Assembly (NCBI RefSeq): GCF_021568775.1
Contig: NZ_JAKGSG010000050.1
Location: 42,753-106,752 of the forward strand
Direction: 5' to 3'
DNA: 64,000 nucleotides
Source: Antribacter soli
Lineage (GTDB): Bacteria; Actinomycetota; Actinomycetes; Actinomycetales; Cellulomonadaceae
Shown here one piece after another: positions 8,030 through 16,032 of the stretch. The translations under genes and the position numbers were made by a program. Every line of letters starts with the position of its first letter. The first letter of the stretch is position 1. The notes beneath the pieces were generated by a model. It saw only the letters and a program-made list of their open reading frames with translations. It did not search any database and was not told the origin of the DNA.

Positions 8030-9087
8030 GCCCGGGACCTTCCTCGCCAGAGCAGCAGCGCGAACACCGGCGCGCCGACGGCGGCCGTCACGATCCCGAC
8101 CGGCAGCTCACGGGGCTCGAACACGGTGCGGGCCAGCGTGTCGGCCCACACCAGGAACGACGCCCCGAGCAGCGCCGACAGCGGCAGCAGGAGGCGGTGC
8201 CGCGCGCCGGTGAGCAGCCGCACCGCGTGGGGCAGGATCAGCCCGATGAAGCCGATCGACCCGCTCTGCGAGACGAGCGTGCCGGTGAGCAACGCGACCC
8301 CGATGAGCAGCACCCACCGCACGGCGTTGACGGGAATCCCCAGCGCCGCGGCGGCGGTGTCGCCGAACGTGAACGCGTCGAGCACGGACCCGGTCAGCGA
8401 GAGCGCGGAGCCGAGCACGAGCACGGCGACGCCCGTGATCGCGACGGACATCCAGGTCGCCGAGGCGACGGATCCCATGAGCCAGGACAGGACCTCGCGG
8501 AACGCGTCGCCCTTCACGGCCCAGAAGATGACGAACGACACGGCGGCGGAGCAGAGCTGGCTGATCGCGAGTCCGGCCAGGACGGTGCGTGTCGGAGTGA
8601 TCGCGCCGAGCGCCCCGGCCAGGCCGAGCGCCGCCGCCAGCGCGGCGACGGCCCCGCCGAACGCCGCGACCGGCAGCAGCAGAGGGACGCCGAGCAGCAG
8701 GACCAGCACCGCACCGAGCGAGGCCCCGGACGACAGCCCGAGCAGGTACGGGTCGGCCAGCGGGTTGCGCGTCAGCGACTGCATGACGACGCCCGACAGC
8801 GCCAGCCCGGCCCCGACCGCCGCCGCGGTCAGGATCCGCGGCAGGCGGAGCTGCCAGACCATGCCGTCCCGGATCCGCGACAGCGGCTCGAGCCCGAGCC
8901 CGTCGCCGAGCCCGAGGTGCGTCGCGATCGAGCGCCACACCTCGGTCACGGCGAGCTCGGCGGGGCCGATCGTGACCGCGACGAGCACGGTCCCGACCAG
9001 CACGACGACGGCGGCCGGGAGCCACACGGCACCCCGCGCGGGACGCCGCTCGGCCCCGCCCGGCCCGTCCGCCGTCGTACCGCTCAC
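8026..9087 (-). CDS. FecCD-family ABC permease of a putative F420-0 importer
   Basis: A 353-residue membrane permease of the BtuC/FecD family with about ten hydrophobic helices. Family motifs include RLPRILTAAAVGAGLALSG, NPLADPYLLGLSSGASLGA and a late GFIGLILPHAVRLL that contacts the ATPase. The GTG at 9087 overlaps the TGA of the binding-protein gene (GTGA), and the stop overlaps the ATPase start (ATGA). All three genes are therefore translationally coupled. The frame stays open far upstream, but that is a codon-bias shadow. Confidence 0.9.
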   Translation of the reverse strand: MSGTTADGPGGAERRPARGAVWLPAAVVVLVGTVLVAVTIGPAELAVTEVWRSIATHLGLGDGLGLEPLSRIRDGMVWQLRLPRILTAAAVGAGLALSGVVMQSLTRNPLADPYLLGLSSGASLGAVLVLLLGVPLLLPVAAFGGAVAALAAALGLAGALGAITPTRTVLAGLAISQLCSAAVSFVIFWAVKGDAFREVLSWLMGSVASATWMSVAITGVAVLVLGSALSLTGSVLDAFTFGDTAAAALGIPVNAVRWVLLIGVALLTGTLVSQSGSIGFIGLILPHAVRLLTGARHRLLLPLSALLGASFLVWADTLARTVFEPRELPVGIVTAAVGAPVFALLLWRGRSRA

Positions 9088-10097
9088 AGGCCGAGCTCCT
9101 CCAGCTGCTTGCTGAGGTCCACGACGGCGTCGACGTTGCGCACGCCGGCCTCGGACGCGGGGAACGGCAGCAGCAGGTATCGCGACTCCTTGACAGCCGT
9201 CATCTCGGCGGTCGCGGGGTTGGACTCCAGGCGCTCGATCTTCGCGTCGGCGGTGTTCCACGCGGCGTCGACCAGCACGATCACGTCGGGATCGGCCTCG
9301 ACGGCGGACTCCCAGGCGTAGGGCGTCCAGGTGTCGTGCACGTCGCCCGCGACGTTCTCCAGGCCGACGGCGTCCATGATCATCTGCGGCGCGCCGATGC
9401 CCGCGCCGACGTACGGCACGTCGTCGCCCGAGGAGTACCACAGGGCCGTGAGCCCGCGCGTGTCCGGCTCGACGGCGGCGAGCTTGGCCTGCTCCGCCTC
9501 GACCAGCTCCGTGGCCGCGTCCTGCACGTCGAAGATCTCCCCGACCTGCTCGATGTCGGCGAACACAGAGTCGAAGGTCAGCGGGTCGGGCATGTACGCG
9601 GGGTCCTTGCAGGCGGCGGGCGCGACGTACGTGGCGACGCCGAGGCTCGCGAGGGTCTCGCGGTCGCCCGCGGTCTCCGCGGTGAGGTTCGACTCCCAGC
9701 CGGCGTACACGAGGTCGGGCTCGAGCTCGAGCACCGCCTCCGCGCCGGGGACCTGCTCGGCCAGCGGCTCGGCCACGGCCGGGACGGCGGCCGCCGCCTC
9801 CTGGAGGGTCGCGGGCACGGGTCCGTCGAGGAACGCCGAGCCGACGATCCGGTCGCCCAGCCCGAGGGCCAGCAGGAGCTCCGTCGTGGAGGACTTGATC
9901 GTCACGACCTTCGCGGGCGCACTCTCGATCGTCGTCTCGAAGCCGCAGTTGTCGATCGTCAGCGGGTACGCGGTGCCCGACGCCGGAGTGGTCGCCTCCG
10001 CGGGCACCTCGCCCCGGGCGTCGGCGGAGCAGGCGGCCAGCGAGGCTGCCAGCGACGCGGTGAGCATGAGCGCCGCGGGGACACGGGAAGTGCGCAC
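9084..10097 (-). CDS. Putative coenzyme F420-0 ABC transporter substrate-binding lipoprotein
   Basis: A 337-residue periplasmic-binding protein of the type III (BtuF/FhuD) fold. It has a lipoprotein signal (LAASLAAC near residue 23). The mature part resembles the clade proposed in TIGRFAMs as an F420-0 binding protein: YPLTIDNCGFETTIESAP, ELLLALGLGDRIVGSAFLDG, LVYAGWESNL, and VDAAWNTADAKIE. That proposal came from actinobacteria that use F420 but lack most of its synthesis; it is a family-level hypothesis, recalled rather than searched. AGGAGA precedes the GTG at 10097. First gene of the three-gene operon. Confidence 0.8.
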   Translation of the reverse strand: MRTSRVPAALMLTASLAASLAACSADARGEVPAEATTPASGTAYPLTIDNCGFETTIESAPAKVVTIKSSTTELLLALGLGDRIVGSAFLDGPVPATLQEAAAAVPAVAEPLAEQVPGAEAVLELEPDLVYAGWESNLTAETAGDRETLASLGVATYVAPAACKDPAYMPDPLTFDSVFADIEQVGEIFDVQDAATELVEAEQAKLAAVEPDTRGLTALWYSSGDDVPYVGAGIGAPQMIMDAVGLENVAGDVHDTWTPYAWESAVEADPDVIVLVDAAWNTADAKIERLESNPATAEMTAVKESRYLLLPFPASEAGVRNVDAVVDLSKQLEELGL

Positions 10098-10344
10098 GGG
10101 AGGATCTCCTGAGGTCGTCTGGGACCCGGGCGTCGGGAGCGCGCGATGGGCGCACCCTTCCACCTGGGGGAGCAGCGGCACGGCAGGCGCGTACCGGACG
10201 GACCCGCGGCCCCAAGAAGAGGCCGCCCCGACGGGTCAGAATGAGGACCCGCGATCCGGAGGAGACGATACAACGACCCGCCGACACGGCCGGCCTCCCG
10301 GGCACGTCACACCCACGAAACGCGTGACGCGCAAGACTGTGGTC
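10098..10344. promoter_or_regulatory. Divergent intergenic region between the importer operon and the aminotransferase gene
   Basis: This 247-bp region drives both directions. On the plus side, AAGACT (10333-10338) lies 6 nt before the ATG at 10345, suggesting a leaderless start. In the leader of the minus-strand operon, an inverted repeat GCGGCC / GGCCGC (10206-10211 and 10221-10226, 9-nt loop) is flanked by a second pair GACCCG / CGGGTC. No cobalamin-riboswitch boxes are visible. Confidence 0.4.
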
Positions 10345-11706
10345 ATGAGCGATCCGACTTTGCAGGGTGCCGCCCTCGACGCGCGCGTCGTCGCGGCAGA
10401 CCACGACCGGGTGCTGCACTCCTGGTCGGCGCAGGCGCACCTCCCGGACTTCGTGGTCGCGGGCGGGCTCGGCTCGACCGTGTGGAACCACGAGGGCCGG
10501 CGTTGGCTCGACTTCTCGTCGCAGCTCGTGAACACCAACATCGGTCACCAGCACCCCGCCGTCGTCGAGGCGATCCGGGAGCAGGCGTCCGTGCTGACCA
10601 CGATCGCGCCGTCGACCGCCAACAGGACCCGCGCCGAGGCCGCCGAGCGGATCCTGGCCCGCGCACCCGAGGGCATGCGCAAGGTCTTCTTCACGAACGG
10701 CGGCGCCGACGCGATCGAGAACTCGATCCGCATGGCGCGGCTGCACACGGGCCGCGACAAGGTCGTCTCGACGTACCGGTCGTACCACGGCAACACGGGC
10801 GCCGCGGTCGTCGCGACGGGCGACTGGCGCCGCATCCCCAACGAGTTCGCGCGCGGGCACGTGCACGTCTTCGGCCCGTACCTGTACCGCTCGGAGTTCT
10901 GGGCGACCACCGTGGAGGAGGAGCGCGACCGCGCCCTGCACCACCTGGAGCGCGTCATCCAGGCCGAGGGGCCGACGTCGGTCGCCGCCATCCTCCTGGA
11001 GACCATCCCCGGCACCGCGGGCGTGCTCGTCCCGCCGCCCGGGTACCTCGCCGGGGTGCGCGAGATCGCCGACCGGTACGGCATCGTCCTCATCCTGGAC
11101 GAGGTCATGGCCGGGTTCGGGCGCACCGGATCGTGGCTCGCCCTCGACCAGCACGACGTGCGGCCCGATCTCGTGGCCTTCGCCAAGGGCGTGAACTCCG
11201 GCTACGTCCCCGCCGGCGGCGTCATGGTGAGCGCCGAGATCGCCGCGACCTTCGACGAGCGCGTGTTCCCCGGCGGCCTCACCTACTCGGGGCACCCGCT
11301 CGCCATGGCGGCGATCGTCGCGACGCTCGACGCCATGGAGCGTGAGGGGATCGTCGAGAACGCGGCGCGCGTCGGCCGTGACGTCCTCGGGCCGGGCCTC
11401 GCGGCACTCGCGGCGACGAACCCCCTGGTGGGCGAGGTGCGCGGCACGGGCGTCTTCTGGGCGGTCGAGCTGGTGTCCGACCGCGACACCCGCGAGCCCG
11501 TCAGCGCAGCCACCATGGCGGACGTCAAGTCCCGCCTGCTCGCCGCCGGATACCTTCCGTTCGTCGCCGAGAACCGGGTCCACGTGGTCCCGCCGTGCGT
11601 GATCACGCCCGACGAGGCGCGGCAGGGACTGGACCTCCTGGCGGGGGTCCTGTCGGACGTCGCGGCCGCCGGAACGGCCCGCGTCGCGGCCCCGGCCGAG
11701 AGGTAG
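10345..11706 (+). CDS. Class III PLP-dependent aminotransferase
   Basis: A 453-residue omega-transaminase-type enzyme. The cofactor-binding aspartate lies in LILDEVMAGFGRTG, and the Schiff-base lysine is Lys281 in AFAKGVNSGY. The phosphate-contact turn TYSGHPLA follows. Overall it resembles taurine/beta-alanine:pyruvate-type aminotransferases; amine donor and acceptor cannot be specified. The start is supported by AAGACT 6 nt upstream and by the family-like N-terminus. An SDR gene follows after 9 bp. Confidence 0.88.
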   Translation: MSDPTLQGAALDARVVAADHDRVLHSWSAQAHLPDFVVAGGLGSTVWNHEGRRWLDFSSQLVNTNIGHQHPAVVEAIREQASVLTTIAPSTANRTRAEAAERILARAPEGMRKVFFTNGGADAIENSIRMARLHTGRDKVVSTYRSYHGNTGAAVVATGDWRRIPNEFARGHVHVFGPYLYRSEFWATTVEEERDRALHHLERVIQAEGPTSVAAILLETIPGTAGVLVPPPGYLAGVREIADRYGIVLILDEVMAGFGRTGSWLALDQHDVRPDLVAFAKGVNSGYVPAGGVMVSAEIAATFDERVFPGGLTYSGHPLAMAAIVATLDAMEREGIVENAARVGRDVLGPGLAALAATNPLVGEVRGTGVFWAVELVSDRDTREPVSAATMADVKSRLLAAGYLPFVAENRVHVVPPCVITPDEARQGLDLLAGVLSDVAAAGTARVAAPAER

Positions 11707-11715
11707 ATTGCGCGC

Positions 11716-12474
11716 GTGAGCACTGGAGAACGGAACAAGCGCGCCCTGGTGACCGGGGCGTCGTCGGGCATCGGGGCGGCGACGGTGCGCCGGCTGCGTG
11801 CCGAGGGCTGGGACGTCGTCGCCGCGGCGCGGCGCAAGGACCGTCTCGACGCCCTCGCGCAGGAGTCGGGCGCGGAGGCGTACGAGCTCGACGTGACGAG
11901 CGACGAGCAGGTGACCGCGCTGGCCGAGCACCTCGCCGCGACGGGCGGCCTCGACGTCGTCGTCAACAACGCGGGCGGCGCGCTCGGGCTCGACACCGTC
12001 GAGAACGCCGACATCGAGGGCTGGCGTCAGATGTACGAGCTGAACGTGCTCGGCACGCTCCGCGTCACGAAGGCCGTGCTGCCGCTGATCCGGGCCGCCC
12101 AGGGCGACGTCCTGGTCGTCACGTCCACCGCCGCGCACGGCGCCTACGAGCGCGGCGCCGGATACACGGCCGCCAAGCACGCCGAGCGGATGCTGTCGAC
12201 GACGCTGCGCCTGGAGATCGTCGGCGAGCCGGTCCGCGTCATCGAGGTGGCTCCCGGTGCCGTGGCGACCGAGGAATTCTCCCTGGTCCGATTCGCCGGC
12301 GACACCGAGCGTGCTGCCGCCGTCTACGAAGGCTTCCAGCCGCTCGTCGCGGAAGACATCGCCGAGGCCATCGCGTGGACGCTCACCCAGCCGCCGCACG
12401 TCAACGTGGATCTCCTGATCGTGCGGCCACGGGCGCAGGCGAGCCACACGAAGATCGCCCGCACGGGCGTCTGA
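11716..12474 (+). CDS. SDR family NAD(P)-dependent oxidoreductase (YdfG-like)
   Basis: A 252-residue classical short-chain dehydrogenase. The dinucleotide-binding motif TGASSGIG is at residues 13-20, NNAG at 84-87, and the catalytic Ser137, Tyr150 and Lys154 in YTAAK. The arginine-rich AARRKDRL after the second strand suggests NADP. The closest functional types known to me are serine or 3-hydroxy-acid dehydrogenases. TAGATT (11704-11709), which includes the upstream gene's stop codon, lies 6 nt before the GTG, so it may have its own leaderless transcript. Confidence 0.9.
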   Translation: MSTGERNKRALVTGASSGIGAATVRRLRAEGWDVVAAARRKDRLDALAQESGAEAYELDVTSDEQVTALAEHLAATGGLDVVVNNAGGALGLDTVENADIEGWRQMYELNVLGTLRVTKAVLPLIRAAQGDVLVVTSTAAHGAYERGAGYTAAKHAERMLSTTLRLEIVGEPVRVIEVAPGAVATEEFSLVRFAGDTERAAAVYEGFQPLVAEDIAEAIAWTLTQPPHVNVDLLIVRPRAQASHTKIARTGV

Positions 12475-12565
12475 CGGCTCCCGCGGCGGCCGGTCCGGCT
12501 TACGTCCTGGTGACGTTCCCCGGCTCCGCCTGGGCAGGTGCACCCGGGGGTGGCACGCTGGCCTC

Positions 12566-14200
12566 ATGACACGTCGTGGCTGGTCAGGGTCCCTCGGGTG
12601 GGCGGCGCTCGCGGGCGTCGTCGCCGGTGGCGCGGGGCTCGCGGTCGCGGAGCTGTTCGCGGCCTTCCTTGCGACCGGGGCGAGCCCCGTGTTCGCCGGG
12701 GGCGCCGCCGTGGTCGACGCGGTTCCCGGCTGGCTCAAGGACCTCGCCGTCGCGTGGTTCGGCACGGCCGACAAGGCGGTCCTCCTCGGCACCATCGGAG
12801 TGGTCCTCGCCGTGGGTGCGGCGCTCGCGGGGGTGCTCGAGGTGCGGCGTCCGCCGTCGGGCAGCCTGCTGCTGGGCGCGGTGGGGGTGGTCGCGGCGGT
12901 CGTCGCGACGCTCCGCCCCGGCGCGACCGTGCTCTGGGCCCTGCCCAGCCTGCTCGGCATCGCCGTGGGCATGGCCCTCCTGCGGGCGGCCGCGGCCCGC
13001 CTGCGAGCCTGGGCCCCGGGCTCGGCCGCACCCGTGACCGCCGGCGGCCCGACGGCGGCCGCTCGCCCGGGTGCACCGGGCCGGGACCTCGACCGGCGCC
13101 GGTTCCTCGCCGTGACGGGCCTGTCGGCGGCGGCCGCGATCATCGCGCTGGCGGCGTCCCGCGCCGTGTCGGCCGCGAGCCGCGGCGTGCAGGCGGTCCG
13201 CGACGCCGTGCGGCTGCCCGCGCCGACCGCCCCGGCCGAGCCCGTCCCGCAGGGAGCCGACCTGGCCGCCGCGGCCGCCGACGGCGACGTCGACCTCGCC
13301 CCGGGCGACCTCGACGGGCTCGCCCCCTACATCACGCCGAACGTCGAGTTCTACCGCATCGACACGGCGCTGCGCGTCCCGCAGGTCGACCCCGCGGACT
13401 GGTCGTTGACCGTCACGGGCCTGGTCGACGAGCCCTTCACCCTGACGTGGGACGAGCTGCTCGCCCTGCCGATGGAGGAGCACCATGTCACCCTCGCGTG
13501 CGTGTCGAACGAGGTGGGCGGCGACCTGATCGGCAACGCGCTGTGGCTGGGGCACCCGGTCCGGACGCTCCTGGAGCGGGCGCGCCCGCAGGCCGGAGCG
13601 GACATGGTGCTCTCGCGGTCCGTGGACGGGTTCACGGCGGGCACCCCGCTCGACGTGCTGCTGGATCCCCAGCGGGCGTCGCTCGTCGCCGTCGGGATGA
13701 ACGGCGAGCCGCTCCCGGCCGAGCACGGGTTCCCGGCCCGGCTGGTCGTCCCGGGGCTGTACGGGTACGTCTCGGCGACGAAGTGGGTCACGGAGCTGAA
13801 GGTCACCCGGTTCGCGGCGGACGAGGGCTACTGGACGCCGCGCGGCTGGTCGGCGCTGGGGCCGATCAAGCTGCAGTCGCGCATCGACGTGCCGCGGCCG
13901 GGGGCGTCGCGGGCTGCCGGGACGGTCGTCGTCGCCGGGGTCGCCTGGGCCCAGCACACCGGGATCTCGGGCGTGGAGGTGCGGGCCGACGACGGGCCGT
14001 GGCGGCCGGCGACCCTCGCCGAGACCACGGGGCCTGACACCTGGCGGCAGTGGTGGTACGCGTGGGACGCCGAGCCCGGCGAGCACCGGTTGTCGGTGCG
14101 GGCGACCGACACGGACGGCCTGGTGCAGACCGCCGACGAGGCCCCGCCGGCCCCCGACGGTGCGACGGGCCACCACACGGTGACGGTCTCGGTGGCGTGA
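12566..14200 (+). CDS. Membrane-anchored molybdopterin-dependent oxidoreductase (sulfite-oxidase fold)
   Basis: A 544-residue protein. Four N-terminal transmembrane helices (about residues 8-145) are followed by a second, Tat-like segment (DRRRFLAVTGLSAAAA, about 176-191), then the sulfite-oxidase catalytic domain. Cys312 (TLACVSNEVGG) is the expected molybdenum ligand. A C-terminal immunoglobulin-like dimerisation domain follows (GVAWAQHTGISGVEVR). Members oxidise or reduce small molecules outside the membrane; the substrate is unknown. No haem-binding or partner cytochrome gene is adjacent. Confidence 0.9.
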   Translation: MTRRGWSGSLGWAALAGVVAGGAGLAVAELFAAFLATGASPVFAGGAAVVDAVPGWLKDLAVAWFGTADKAVLLGTIGVVLAVGAALAGVLEVRRPPSGSLLLGAVGVVAAVVATLRPGATVLWALPSLLGIAVGMALLRAAAARLRAWAPGSAAPVTAGGPTAAARPGAPGRDLDRRRFLAVTGLSAAAAIIALAASRAVSAASRGVQAVRDAVRLPAPTAPAEPVPQGADLAAAAADGDVDLAPGDLDGLAPYITPNVEFYRIDTALRVPQVDPADWSLTVTGLVDEPFTLTWDELLALPMEEHHVTLACVSNEVGGDLIGNALWLGHPVRTLLERARPQAGADMVLSRSVDGFTAGTPLDVLLDPQRASLVAVGMNGEPLPAEHGFPARLVVPGLYGYVSATKWVTELKVTRFAADEGYWTPRGWSALGPIKLQSRIDVPRPGASRAAGTVVVAGVAWAQHTGISGVEVRADDGPWRPATLAETTGPDTWRQWWYAWDAEPGEHRLSVRATDTDGLVQTADEAPPAPDGATGHHTVTVSVA

Positions 14201-14303
14201 ACCGGGGGCGTTGACGGACCGGACAGCCGGGTCCGATGAGTTCCGGTGGACCACGTCGTCGTCACGGGTACAGGATCTTGGTTGAGCCCGGACGGAGCAC
14301 GTG

Positions 14304-15743
14304 ATGTCCCACGACGAACACCCCGAACACCCCGAACACCCCGAACACCCCGAGCCGCCGACCGTGGCGGGCCGGTACGTCGCCACGGTGGCGGTGTCGG
14401 AGGAGGCTGCGAAGGACCGCCCGCGCCTGCACCTGTCCGACCCGACGGTGCGCACGTTCGTCCAGCTCCTGCTGAACGTGCTGCTGGTGTCGGTCATGAA
14501 CTTCACGGTCTGGTTCGCGATCACGTTCTACGTCTACCTGCAGACCAGGTCGGTCTTCGCGACGGGCATGATCTCGGGCATCTTCCTCGTCGCCACCGTC
14601 GCGACGGGCGTCTGGTTCGGCAGCCTGGTGGACCATCACCGCAAGAAGACGGTCATGCAGGTGTCGGCGGTGATCTCGCTCGTGCTGTACGCGGCGAGCC
14701 TGACCCTCTACCTCACCACGCCGGCGTCGACCTGGCGGGACCCGACGAGCGTCCGGCTGTGGGTCTTCGTCCTGCTGCTCATGGGCGGTGTGATCGCCGG
14801 TAACGTCCGCAGCATCGCCCTGCCCACGGTCGTCACCGCGCTCTTCGACGAACGGCTGCGCGACCGCGCCAACGGCCTGGTCGGCACGGTGATGGGCATC
14901 TCGTTCCTGGTCACGTCCGTGATCAGCGGCCTGCTGGTGGGCTCGAGCGGGATGCTCTGGGTCCTGATCCTCGCTGTCGGGATCCTCGCTGTGGCGCTGG
15001 TGCACCTGCAGACGATTCGCATCCCGGACGTGCTGCAGCACGCCGCGGCCGAGGGTGAGTCGAAGCGCGTGGACCTGCGCGGCACGATCGCCGTCGTGCG
15101 CTCCATCCCGGGCATGATCGCGCTCATCGTGTTCGCGGCGCTGAACAACCTGCTCGGCGGGGTCTTCATGGCGCTCATGGACGCGTACGGCCTGTCGATG
15201 ATGTCGGTGCAGGCGTGGGGCCTGGTCTGGGGCGGGCTGAGCGCGCTGATGATCATGGGCGGGCTGCTCATCACCCGCACGGGCCTCTCGTCCAACCCCG
15301 TGCGGCTGATCCTGCTGGTCAACATCGCGATGTGGACCGTCACGGTCGTCTTCCCGCTGCGCGACTCCGTCGTGTGGCTCGTGGCCGGGCTCGCCGTCTA
15401 CATGGTGGCCATGCCGTACGTCGAGGCCTCCGAGCAGACGGTGCTGCAGAAGGTCGTGCCCTACGAGCGGCAGGGCCGGGTCTTCGGCTTCGCGCAGAGC
15501 GTCGAGATGGCGGCGTCGCCGCTCACGGCGTTCCTCATCAGCCCGCTGACCCAGTTCTTCTTCATCCCGTTCATGACGGACGGGGCGGGGGCCCGGTGGA
15601 TCGGCGACTGGTTCGGGACGGGCCAGGAGCGGGGGATCGCGCTGGTCTTCGTCGTGACGGCGTTCCTGGGGCTGCTGCTGACGGGTTACGCCCTGTCGAG
15701 CAAGTACTACCGGCTGCTGAGCCGCCGGTACCAGGAGGCGTGA
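14304..15743 (+). CDS. MFS transporter
   Basis: A 479-residue major-facilitator permease with about twelve hydrophobic segments. The loop GSLVDHHRKKTVM between helices 2 and 3 matches the family motif A region. Near position 390 EQTVLQKVVPYERQGRVFG is typical of MFS_3/enterobactin-exporter-like proteins, so export of a small molecule or drug is likely. GGAG lies 6 nt before the ATG at 14304. The N-terminus contains a His-Pro-Glu repeat. It is followed by the ileS leader. Confidence 0.88.
   Translation: MSHDEHPEHPEHPEHPEPPTVAGRYVATVAVSEEAAKDRPRLHLSDPTVRTFVQLLLNVLLVSVMNFTVWFAITFYVYLQTRSVFATGMISGIFLVATVATGVWFGSLVDHHRKKTVMQVSAVISLVLYAASLTLYLTTPASTWRDPTSVRLWVFVLLLMGGVIAGNVRSIALPTVVTALFDERLRDRANGLVGTVMGISFLVTSVISGLLVGSSGMLWVLILAVGILAVALVHLQTIRIPDVLQHAAAEGESKRVDLRGTIAVVRSIPGMIALIVFAALNNLLGGVFMALMDAYGLSMMSVQAWGLVWGGLSALMIMGGLLITRTGLSSNPVRLILLVNIAMWTVTVVFPLRDSVVWLVAGLAVYMVAMPYVEASEQTVLQKVVPYERQGRVFGFAQSVEMAASPLTAFLISPLTQFFFIPFMTDGAGARWIGDWFGTGQERGIALVFVVTAFLGLLLTGYALSSKYYRLLSRRYQEA
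14319..14354 (+). repeat. Four 9-bp tandem repeats in the MFS N-terminus
   Basis: The unit caccccgaa occurs four times in a row, with the last base of the final copy changed. It encodes a repeated His-Pro-Glu in the cytoplasmic N-terminal tail. Its length is likely to vary between strains by slippage. Confidence 0.85.
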
Positions 15744-15794
15744 CGCCCGGTTCCGTCGCCCGCCGGACAAACGGGTTGCGCCCGTCGGTACCAT

Positions 15795-16030
15795 GGAGGC
15801 ACAGGCATCGACCCGGCTATCACCGGTGAGCCTCCGGAAGAACAGGTGCTTCGTCGGTCCGATGGACCTCGGCGGGCCACCCCAGTAGAACCGGACGGGA
15901 AGGCCCGTCACAGCCGTCAACGAGCGGCAGGCGCGTGCGCCTGCAAGCGGGGTGGTACCGCGGCACGTCTCGGCGTGTCGTCCTCGCAGCAGATGTGCCG
16001 AACCGACCCTGCTGCCAGGAGCCTTCACGA
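15795..16030 (+). promoter_or_regulatory. Ile-specific T-box riboswitch (short Stem I, translational type)
   Basis: This leader of ileS senses uncharged tRNA-Ile. A short Stem I is closed by GGAGGC (15795-15800) with GCCTCC (15830-15835). It contains the specifier ATC at 15819-15821. Stem III is a perfect GCAGGCGC / GCGCCTGC hairpin (15927-15944). The T-box core GGTGGTACCGCGG (15951-15963) carries the bulge that pairs with the tRNA acceptor end. No intrinsic terminator follows; the ileS ribosome-binding site AGGAG (16017-16021) lies downstream, so control is probably by sequestering it, as known for actinobacterial ileS T-boxes. Confidence 0.9.
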
Positions 16031-16032
16031 TC

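Noticed and set aside
10098..10344. Cobalamin riboswitch upstream of the FecCD-type importer
   Set aside because: No B12-box-like conserved segments could be found on the minus strand, and the binding protein does not resemble BtuF specifically.
8026..13143. A 1,700-codon open frame on the minus strand running past the permease start
   Set aside because: It crosses three plus-strand genes with clear family motifs, and its sequence beyond 9087 is Arg/Gly/Pro/Ala-rich without recognisable domains, as expected from GC-biased codon positions.
12584..14524. Large minus-strand frames under the molybdopterin oxidoreductase
   Set aside because: The plus-strand protein has a clear cofactor-binding Cys and domains. 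The opposite frames are Arg/Gly/His-rich noise.
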